Assembly (NCBI GenBank): GCA_001600055.1 | Contig: BCIV01000008.1 | Location: forward strand, 186,001 to 250,000 | Length of the DNA stretch: 64,000 nucleotides | Direction of reading: 5' to 3' | Source of the DNA: Filobasidium wieringae | Taxonomy: Eukaryota > Basidiomycota > Tremellomycetes > Filobasidiales > Filobasidiaceae | Shown here: positions 55,567 through 64,000 of the stretch, in pieces | Layout: the number at the start of each line of letters is the position of its first letter | How positions within the stretch are numbered: position 1 is the first letter of the stretch | Notes under the pieces: model-generated | The model's database searches: none | What the model was told of the DNA's origin: nothing | The model's input: the letters and a program-made list of their open reading frames with translations, nothing else | Position numbers and translations under genes: made by a program

Positions 55567-57377
55567 TCAGAGCTTGTGCTCATCACCTGACTTCACAGAC
55601 CTGGACGACTCGGTTCTCTCATAAGGATAACCTCCCTTATACTCTACTAGACTGTTCGTGGAGTCCATACCCAGATGACTGACATCCAAAGTCCCATGGT
55701 CCCGGTCACGGGGAAGCACGTTGAGGTCTTTATCGAAATCGTCCTGGTAGGCTTGGTAGCGTCTGGCGTTCTTGGACAAGGCACCGAGCTGGAGGATAGC
55801 GGGGTTCCTAGGTCCAGCAAGAAAGTTTTTCCGTGTGAGACTGATGAGTACGATTTTCAAGAGGGGAGAGCAAGACGTACGTGATCCTGGAGTTCCTCTT
55901 GTGATCCAAATAAGTCCCGACCTCATCCATATTCTCCAACTCGGCCGCCTCCTTCACATCCGCGTAGCTATCGTATTCCTCCATCAGTCTCATCCTTAGA
56001 GAAAAAACCGGGTGAGTGCTTACTGGTTCAGGACGTGAAGGACCGAAATGGCATAACATTTGGAAGAGACCATCACGACCGGTACCGCCGCGTCTACCCT
56101 TCCCCCGCAGATGTACAAGAGCGTGACGAAGACGGACATGACTGATCGTCGTCCCCCGTGGATCCAACTCAGCATGTGCGTACCTTCAAGACAACTTGCC
56201 CGCGACTCGAACTCACCGGTAGTCAAGAAGAAAGACTCGGCTCCGACCAGCAAGAACGTACCCCACTTGTTCTTCTTGTAATCGGCTAGAATACCTTGTT
56301 TGTACAACCCCCAGATGGAAAGACCGCATCCCAGGAGATGCTGTCAGGATAAGCGACGAGGGAAGGGGTAAGATGGTTGAAGAGGAAAGAGTAAGAAGGA
56401 CGAGCTCACGCCGCCTGCATAAGCCCAGATGGAGATCTTCAGAGCCTATCATATCGAGTGACAGATTAGGTAAACCCTCAACCTCATACAGAGAGCGGAC
56501 GTACGAGCACGAACAAAGGTCGAGCGGCGGTAGCCATGACTGTCGTATCCTGCATAATCTGAGCCTGTTCTCCCATACCGACGCATCGCGTTTCCTTCAG
56601 CGCTCCGCCCCGATACGAGTACGAGCCGACTTACGGTCATGATCATCTGAACTGCCGCAATTAGCAACATACTCCCGAACATGAGCCCAGCAAAGATGTA
56701 ATTATTGTTATGAGCCTTCCAGATCTAATTAGCGGGAAGGTTTGACGTTTGATCAGTACAGGTCCCGATGAATCAGAATCGATGGCGATTTGATCCCGGG
56801 AGGAAAAGGCGATAACCACTCACGCGGTAAGCCCAAAAGGCCTGACAGGGCATGGCCAATAGGAAACCTGCGATGTAGAAGATGGAGTAGAACGTCGGGT
56901 CGTAGATTTCGTGGAAAGTTCCATATTGGATCACCAACTAAATGAAACATAGAAGCATCGAGAGGGAGGCGATGAGCGTGATCTCTTGTGATGTGGACAG
57001 ATGGGAAATCAGACTCACGGCTTTGGTTGACCAAATCCAGCTGAAGATACGATTTATCAATGAATAAAGAGATGGAATTTATACCAAGCAGGACTAACGT
57101 ACAGATTCATTGTCACAGCCGTAGCAGCCAACCCGACCCACCCAACAAACAACCTCAAGGGCCACTTCTTCCATCCCTTGGCCATCCGATTGGTCCTCGA
57201 ATTGAAGTACGTAACGCACATGATAGCCATCAACCCCCAGAGGTAGGCATCCACGGGGATGGGCAAGATCAGGGACCCGAGGAATCGGAAAGGATCCGAT
57301 TGGACCAGAGGTTTTAGGGAGAAATCGAGTTCTTTGGAAGTCATCCCGTTGAAGATACGGGAGGCGGCTAGATCCAT
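55567..57377 (-). CDS. multi-pass (about 7 TM) fungal membrane protein, unidentified receptor-like
   Basis: Exons on the minus strand give MDLAASRIFNGMTSKELDF, then hydrophobic segments: FRFLGSLILPIPVDAYLWGL, LRLFVGWVGLAATAVTMNL, YSIFYIAGFLLAMPCQAFWA, YIFAGLMFGSMLLIAAVQMI, KISIWAYAGGHLLGCGLSIW, WGTFLLVGAESFFLT, and after SWIHGGRRSVMSVFVTLLYI a last segment. The tail is cytosolic and charged (YQAYQDDFDKDLNVLPRDRD to SVKSGDEHKL). The layout, an Arg/Lys-containing short loop after TM2 (NRMAKGWKKW) and about seven helices, resembles the DUF6534-type membrane proteins expanded in mushrooms and relatives, but this is a layout match only. At least eight exons. Function unknown. Confidence 0.65.
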
Positions 57378-58400
57378 AATGAGTGAAGGGGAGGGGAGGG
57401 TTAACGAGCGTAGATGAGGGGGGGTGAAAGGAGTGTAGAAGACGAGAGATGGGCAAGAGCTGATGGCGATTTAGGAGACGGAGAATGGGAAGACGGGATG
57501 GGACGCTTGCTTATATATCTGAACCAGAAACGATCAGTGATCCAGTGATCCCCGTCCTTTTCACTCTGACACTTTGGCTCTGATCTGGTCACTCATGGTT
57601 TTATTGATCGAGAACATGAGGCAAAACTGTAATAATTACCATCCTCGCTACCGGTCATCAACCAATCATCGCTAGGCGGAAAAGGGAGGAGAGTATGCGA
57701 GTGTTTCACTAGATCGAGAATTGGCGGTTGACGAGCATGACGAGCTGATTGACATGATCCGCGAAGGGCGGAGCGCCGGCGAGGATTTCCATCCCAACGC
57801 AGAGTTCGGTGGTAAAGGTAAGGTTACTGTAAGACCCTTCAGCGAAGACAAATACCTCAAGGCGCGATGTGATATAAGGGATATCAATCAAGGTCGTGGA
57901 ATAGGTGACGATCGAATCTAAAACTGAGCGCAATTGATGGGGATTAGCACGAAACGTAAAGGCATCACGGAAGCTATTGAGAACGCATGTTTGGTCGGTG
58001 GACTATCATAATTGTTGCTCCTTCCTGACTTCAAGACCACGACATTGTGCGAGAAAGACATTTGACTTGAAGCTTGAATTTTGAATAACACAGGTCGAGC
58101 ATGTATGAATGGTTATCAACGATAATGACCCTTGTACCTTCGTCATGGTTCGACTTGCTCGGACCCAATCCTGAGATCCTGAGAGCAGAAGTCACCGTAT
58201 CAATTAATTCGTCATATCCGTTCTGCTTCCGCGCTGACGTAGCGGCAATCGACTTTGACCATTCCAAACTTGCAACTTGCAACTTGCAACTTGTGAAATC
58301 AAGTATCACGCACGAAAAAATCGCACTCGCTTGAAGTCGCACAGACACACAAGTACACGAATTTACCTTCCTTCCATACCAGAATCTATCAGCAATCATA
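57378..58400. promoter_or_regulatory. divergent intergenic with a 7-bp tandem repeat
   Basis: About 1 kb between two starts pointing away. Short overlapping frames near 57672-57933 are open on both strands (for example EVFVFAEGSYSNLTFTTELC on the minus strand) but neither has a family match, so no gene is called. A heptamer array lies at 58267-58294, about 110 bp upstream of the dienelactone hydrolase start. Confidence 0.4.
58267..58294 (+). repeat. heptamer tandem repeat AACTTGC
   Basis: Three perfect AACTTGC units and a fourth ending in T instead of C. It is in the promoter region of the dienelactone hydrolase gene; it may bind a factor or be a plain microsatellite. Confidence 0.7.
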
Positions 58401-59466
58401 ATGTCCGCTAACGGTCTCTCCCAATGTTGTGTCTCCGGTCACATTCACCAAGGCAACCCCAAGGGTTCCTTCGAGACCATCGCAAACCTTCGTACTTACG
58501 TCAGTAAGCCCAAGGATGGTAGCAAGAAGAAGACCGCTGTCTTCCTACCTGATATTTTCGGAGTGGATCTGCCTAATGCCCAGTGTTTGGCTGATATGTG
58601 AGTGACATAGTCAAGTTCGGAAGAGACGAAAGTACAGGATGTTGATCGAGGATTGTCAAACAGTTGGGCCGATAACGGGTTCTATGTCTACTTGCCTGAT
58701 ATCTTCCAAGGTTGGTTCCACATTGCGTACTATACTTTATGTAACAGGATATCTCATCCTCCTCCTCTTCTTCCTCCTCTCAGGCGACGCTGTTCCCGTA
58801 GAACACATCAACACCATTACCCCCAAAAAACGAGCCCAAGATGCAGCCGGTATCACCGACAAGATCGTCGCAACCGCTACCACGGCCTACGATCTAGTCC
58901 CCTTCGTAACCAAGCACCGCGAAGCTGTCGTCAAGCCCCTCATCTCCGATTTCCTCAGCGCCATCAAGGCGGACGGGGAGACAGGGAAGATCGTCTCCGT
59001 CGGGTTCTGTTTCGGAGGTCGATACGCTTTCCTCGTCGGTCGACCCGATTATACCCCTGTTCAGGTGGACGCCGTGGTCTCTTTCCACCCATCCCTTTTG
59101 AGCGTCCCTGCCGATTTCGAAGGACTCAACGTTCCTACTTATGTCGGACACGGGACTGCGGATAACTTTGTGACGAACGATGAGGCTATCGAATCCGCGT
59201 TGATTCAGGCTGTGGGCAAGGATAAGCTCTTGTTTGAGAGGTACGAGGACGCTTCTCACGGGTAAGTCGAAAACCTCCTTTCCTACCCCCAGAACCCCTT
59301 ACTTATGATCATCCGTTTATTCCCCCCCACCCATATTCACCTTTTCTTCGATCTCGATCTGTACTATAGATACGCGATCAGGGGTGACGATCTGAACGAA
59401 AAGGAGAAGAACCAGAAAGAGACGACTGCTAAGAACGCCATGGCCTTTGTCAACAAGTACCTTTAG
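58401..59466 (+). CDS. dienelactone hydrolase family protein
   Basis: A small alpha/beta hydrolase of the carboxymethylenebutenolidase type. Exon 1 (58401 to about 58598) reads MSANGLSQCCVSGHIHQGNP, then KTAVFLPDIFGVDLPNAQCL; a second short exon encodes WADNGFYVYLPDIFQ; the third begins GDAVPVEHIN and ends at EDASHG; the last is YAIRGDDLNEKEKNQK to FVNKYL. The catalytic triad is visible: Cys in GFCFGGRYA, Asp in HGTADNFVTND, His in EDASHGY. About 260 residues, normal for the family. The substrate is not deducible. Confidence 0.88.
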
Positions 59467-59685
59467 ACTGTCGGCTGTCGCACAGCAGATGGGGACCTGA
59501 AACGTCAGACGGATTCCTTTAAGGGATGAGGAGAAAGGGATGTCTGGGTGGCATTTGACCTTGCCGGAGAAGTGATCGCGGAAGGAAGAGATGTATAAAG
59601 AAACTGTCAATGAGAATGAAATGGATCAGAACATGTTGTTCTAGTTTGTCTTCAGTAAAAGGATACATACGTAACAAATTCAAGG

Positions 59686-60532
59686 ATGCTGTTCAATTTG
59701 ATTGGAAATCTTGTGGCTCTAGTAGTCTTGTTAACCAGGTATGCCTCTCCTCCTGACAAAGTCGTCAAACAGTCCTTGAAAAGCTGTGACTTGATCCCTT
59801 GTGGTTCATAGTAACCTAGTCGCAGCTCGCTGCCCTGTAGGCTTCGAGCCTCCCTCCCTGGATCGATTCAAGAACGATTCGAATCCCGATACAACTCTCA
59901 TCAATGCGGTAATCATCGCTCAACTACTTGTAAGCCGTCCAATTCTTGAACCGGGGATGCTGGATCTTATATCATCCACCACACCTCACCTTCCAGTCTG
60001 AGAATGGCCTCCGTGATGTCTTTGATGAAGAAGATTGTACGATTCGATTCGTTACCGTCCCGGAGAGGGTGTACGACGCTTCTCTCCTCAGCTGGCAAAA
60101 CGCTTTGGTCGCTGCTGTGAAACAGGAGATCCCGGTAGACAGGACTATCGCCAAGGTCTGGAGGCTATTCGACACCGGGGTGTTGACATCGGACGCTACT
60201 TTCCAAGGCCAACTGAGTAACGAGGAGCCAGGCTCGAAACAACAGGAGGTTGTGAGGTTGGAGGAATTTATGAAGAAGTCGAAAGGGACGGTAATTACGC
60301 TAGCACTCGCTTCTGCCCTGCAATGCCGCTTACTCGAATCCGTCATTTACAGGGATTCATCTGCGATTGGGGTCACGATATATACGGCGTGCTCACATTC
60401 GACGACGACCAGGCCAGCTCGGACAATCCTAACGTGCATGTCCATGATCCAACCGTGCAAGCGGGAGTCTCGAGCACATTTCCAACCGTTTTAGCCAGTG
60501 GTCCTGCTTTTACCTGGTTACGCCGAGATTGA
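59686..60532 (+). CDS. small putative secreted protein, unidentified
   Basis: Exons joined in frame give about 215 residues. Exon 1 encodes MLFNLIGNLVALVVLLTS, a likely signal peptide or anchor; the next is NLVAARCPVGFEPPSLDRFK to INAVIIAQLL; then SENGLRDVFDEEDCTIRFVT, with SLLSWQNALVAAVKQEIPVD and LEEFMKKSKGT. The last exon is GFICDWGHDIYGVLTFDDDQ to FTWLRRD with the stop at 60532. If the last intron (60290-60350) is not removed, the frame instead runs on to a different stop at 60494. No family is recognised. Three Cys in the mature part. Convergent with the deubiquitinase gene. Confidence 0.55.
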
Positions 60533-60664
60533 TGAAAGACGACTCTGTACAAATTGATGATCTTTTTGTCACGTCATGTATCGGATATACAACCTTTGAA
60601 ATTAGCTCCATAGCCTAAGACTCGAGCTGCTCGTTTCGCTCTTGAGAATTCGCTTCACCGTTCC

Positions 60665-63600
60665 TTACTTCTTTCCTCCTCCGAGCATGGACTTGAAAGC
60701 CGCACTTGAGCTTCGCGTCAAAGATCCTGGTTTCATACTCAGACGACGGGTCAGAGACCCTCCCGATGTCTGTCGATCGCGCTTGTCTTCCTCTTTCTTC
60801 TCACTGCTGCGACCGAGACCGGCAAAGTTTGAAAAGTTCGACTTCATTTCAGGCCTGGCGGAAGGCGATGTGGCCTGTGATATAGGTATACTCTGCACCG
60901 GCACAGGTGGCGGGCTAGCTTGCACAGGCCTGTGCAAAGCACTGCCTCCTTCCGATGATGAGGTTGTGACCGAACTCATGAAAGAGCTAGACATGTTTCC
61001 AGACGAAGGCATCGCTTGCGGTGTGGTATGTCTCGAAACGCCGCTTGGCGTGCCGTTCCCTGGTAGCACAGTAGTACCAGCTTGGGGTGACATACCGAAC
61101 ATGGAAGTGCCAGCGGATGTCCCGGACAGATCGGCGTTGGATGTGGTCCTCTGTCTGGTCGGAACCCCGTTGCCACCCGTGTAAGACGGGGACATGGCCC
61201 CGGATGTACCGGACGCATTGGTTCCGGAAGACGAAGGCCTGTCACTGTTCCCATAGAAGGACGTCCGTTTACTCTTTCCATCTTTAGAGACACCGAATTT
61301 CGAAAGCCATTTGTTTCCCCCGGTATTCTGAGATTTACTCAAACTGCCTATACCACGGTCATAGTCCAAAGTGGATGTCGGATATGAATCGTTCTCGCGT
61401 GAAGGACTAGGCGACGGGTCCCTCCTGAATGAAGGAGTTCGCCTTTCATCGGTAGTTCCCTGACGGGAAGGAGGCATCGAGGACGTAGGCTGTCGAGATG
61501 GAGGTATCGAGCGGGGCTGCTCCCTTGATTGAGACATGCTGGGTTGACGTCCAACCGAAGTTTGATAGTCAGCCAAAGCCGCTTCCACTTTCGCTTTAGC
61601 GCTCATATTGGCTGCAGCCACGCCGACCGGGACGGGTTCCACGTCCAGCATGGGGATGTTTGTGGAAAACGTCGGAGATGCCAATGGCTCGATAAGATCG
61701 ACCTCCATGTTCGCTGATGGCGGAATGACCATACTCTCTGGCTCAGCCACGTGCACAGGAGGAGCCTTCTCCAGCCCAAGGCTAACGGGATCCAGATCGA
61801 CAGCTTGATAGAACAAGACGTAACCAGCTCCCGCAGGGTAGTCACCAAAGTACCGGGGTATATCCGCTTCGTCGACCGGTTCAACGTTTTCGTCATCGTA
61901 TAGCAACCATCGCCCTTCGTTTTTGACCACCGCAACATAATGACCTTGGTTGGGTCCCCTATAAGGTAAAAGTATAGCTTAGTCTGGGCCTCTCATATTA
62001 CGGGATAAAACCACTTACATTCCGATATGAACCACAATAGCGTACAATTCGTACAATCTATCCGGGTTGGTGACATCATCGCTCGTATTGAACAATCGCA
62101 GTTGCATGGGGAAGGTTACTCGATAAGCCAATTTGACGAATCGTCCAACTTGTTCTTGATATTTGAATCGCTTCAAGTGCAAGGCAAGAATGTTGGGAAG
62201 ACGCTTGATTTTCATTCTAGGGTTAAGTCAAAAGGTTATCAGCGAGAAGTGTATGGCGGTGTAATTGAAAACGACCGGACTGACCTCTTCTCAGCTTCTT
62301 GCAACCCGCCACAAGTATCACAAAAGAACTTGTTCTTCTGACACAACATCTCGCTGGCCGAAAACTGCCTCAAACAAGCAGTAACGGAAGAGTTCTGTTC
62401 GATATCGATCGACAGATCGAGGAAAGATTCGTCCCTCGAGGAGCTCTGACAGAAGCAATCGGATCTCGTTCAGTTTTCCAGGATTTCGTTACCAGTGGTG
62501 AAAAAACCTACCGTCTCGCAAGTCAAACACCTAGTCTCATTGGTCAACAGCCCCTCGAAAAGCTTATGGACAAAAGTCTTTGCTTCCCCCGAGTCATTGA
62601 TGCCCAATCCGAACCTCTTCAATCCGCCCAGCCTTTCTTCCCTCTCCTCCCTCTCACTCTTCCCCATACTCTTCTCCAACTCCTCGACATCCTCGGCTAT
62701 CTTGTTCAAGAGCCATCCCAAGAACTCATGTGCGTCTTGATGCATGTTTCCTCTGAAAAGTTCGTTCTCTCTCTTGACGGTTCTAACGAGTTCTTCAGGC
62801 CTGACCACCCCTTTCCCCATCGTTCCTGCTCCATGCGCTCCTCCTCCCCGAACAAACGGTCGGTCGGGATTATGCGGGTTGAACAAGGTAGTGCCTCCCG
62901 TAGTCTCTGCACCCGGTGGCTTTTGCTGAGGGGGTTTAGGAGGTGGTGGTGGATGAGGTGGGGATGAATCGATGTATTGGAACAAGGATTGAACGGCGCT
63001 TAACAAAGAGGGTAAAGGCAGGTTTGGATCTCTAGGCGCGACCGGGGTTGATAGTGCATTATAGGAGGCCTGACGTGCTGGGTTCGGACGATTTGCGGGT
63101 ATAGCAGGAGCTGAAGCGGCCGCACTGGAGTCCGTCGCTACACCGCCGGTTTGTAATCGGGTCAAGTTTCCTTTGGCAGCGGGAGAGGTTGCGAGAGGTA
63201 CGTTCAAGGAAGAAGACTTTTTCCCACCCATGCCCATGCTCCATCTTCCCTTGTTCGGAGTATCGCCCAATCCAGTCGGCGTGGTTCCGGTCTCTATTGC
63301 CTCGGAGACTGGTTCAGGATAATCATACCCAGGCAATTTTCCTCCATTCGCTTCGATCTCTTTGAAGGTCTGAGCGATCTCGGAAACGGTAGGCCCGTTC
63401 GGTATCGTAGGAGGTGTAGGATTAGGGTATGAGTCAATCAACTGTCGAAAGGGAACACAGTGATAGAGGGCCTGAAGCACCGAGTTGCAATAACAAGTAT
63501 TCCCGAACTGGAGATTCACCCCACATAATCCTTGATCAGCTATCAACCCCTTTCATTCTGAATCGATTGGTTGAGACCTACGTTTTCTAACCCGAAGAAG

Positions 63601-63761
63601 GTATTATCTGCTATAGCTTTGTGACTCTCTGGAACCTCCAATTCGATCTCTTTCTCTATGACGGGGACCGTTACTTCTGTTGTTCCGTTCGGACCGGGAG
63701 AAACCGAGATGGATTGAGAAGTCGACGTATTCGTCCTGAATGCCTTCTTAAATTTCGACAT
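60665..63761 (-). CDS. creB: ubiquitin carboxyl-terminal hydrolase (creB / UBP9-UBP13 / USP12-46 type)
   Basis: A USP-family deubiquitinase; the Aspergillus homolog CreB acts in carbon catabolite repression and needs a WD40 partner. Exon 1 ends GLEN and joins [20 protein letters not shown] (catalytic Cys). Next are a long Gly/Pro/Ser-rich insertion of roughly 200 residues with a poly-Pro run, then [20 protein letters not shown], a zinc finger from two CxxC pairs (RCLTCETV and FFCDTCGG), [20 protein letters not shown] and the His box [20 protein letters not shown]. The last 320 residues are Ser/Thr/Pro-rich and disordered. The stop is at 60665. The insertion and tail make it longer than yeast Ubp9. 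All catalytic elements are intact. Confidence 0.92.
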
Positions 63762-64000
63762 GATGGAATGTGATTGACTGGGTGAATATTATTTGAAGGG
63801 TGCTTGGTGGGTATGAAAGATGATGCCTTCTGTAGGTGTTGATGATAGATTACTAGTGGGTGATATTCAGGCGTTTTGCCGAAGTCTCCGTCGTGACGTT
63901 CTGTTGCACTGGACCAAGCTGGTGGATCTGGTGTTGAGTTCTGAGCGAGGAGGCGTAGGCGATTCAAGATACAAGATCGAAAGTCCTGGTTGCCTTGGTG
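63762..64000. promoter_or_regulatory. promoter of the deubiquitinase gene
   Basis: The last 239 bases of the window, upstream of the minus-strand deubiquitinase start. A frame at 63671-63967 overlaps the gene in another frame and is not supported. Confidence 0.4.

Noticed and set aside
57672..57933. Overlapping short frames on both strands upstream of the dienelactone hydrolase
   Set aside because: Both strands are open over the same 200 bp and neither has a recognisable motif; likely chance.
60665..63761. Functional clustering of ubiquitin, GID4 and creB-type genes (29.6-63.8 kb)
   Set aside because: All three relate to ubiquitin and carbon regulation, but they are far apart, on separate promoters and interspersed with unrelated genes; coincidence is the simplest reading.

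Overview
This window is nuclear DNA of a basidiomycete fungus, most likely a Tremellomycete yeast of the Cryptococcus/Kwoniella/Tremella kind. The reasons are dense single-copy eukaryotic genes split by many short introns (mostly 45-80 nt, GT-AG, CTNAN branch points), intron-bearing tRNA genes, and protein families such as RRP5, COG5, RAD3, ERO1, COQ1 and creB-type deubiquitinase. The genus cannot be fixed from the sequence alone. No transposon, CRISPR array, rDNA or telomere repeat was found.

Left end (1-7.6 kb): an accessory region of five paralogous coiled-coil genes of unknown function (four on the minus strand, one on the plus). Each is followed, about 80-125 bp past its stop codon, by a 21-24 nt conserved element that can fold into a short hairpin. 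A sixth copy of the element lies at 7239-7262 without a recognisable coiled-coil gene. This gene family with its 3' element is the best candidate in the window for something undescribed.

Middle (8-33 kb): COG5 (Golgi tethering) diverging from RRP5 (rRNA processing), an ornithine-cyclodeaminase-family enzyme diverging from aminopeptidase P, the CK2 regulatory subunit diverging from the serine incorporator TMS1, a tRNA-Arg(CCT), V-ATPase subunit f diverging from COQ1 (ubiquinone side chain), a four-exon single-unit ubiquitin gene, the GID4/Vid24 degron receptor, and a second tRNA-Arg(CCT).

Right part (33-64 kb): RAD3/XPD helicase diverging from ERO1, a disordered NPF-motif protein, a DH-PH RhoGEF with a degenerate FYVE finger, a WWM1-like WW protein, a DUF2235 hydrolase, mitochondrial exoribonuclease DSS1 diverging from V-ATPase subunit e (VMA9), a multi-pass membrane protein, a dienelactone hydrolase, a small putative secreted protein, and a creB/UBP9-type deubiquitinase. 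Most are housekeeping genes with no operon-like logic. Divergent pairs share 200-900 bp promoter regions and convergent pairs are closely packed.

Splicing is unusual in places: RAD3 needs an 11-nt microexon, and V-ATPase f is best modelled with a 2-nt exon. Three small genes (V-ATPase e, V-ATPase f and ubiquitin) would be easily missed because they are cut into tiny exons. Exon boundaries quoted were read by eye from splice consensus and reading frame; where only outer limits are given, internal introns exist but were not all fixed.
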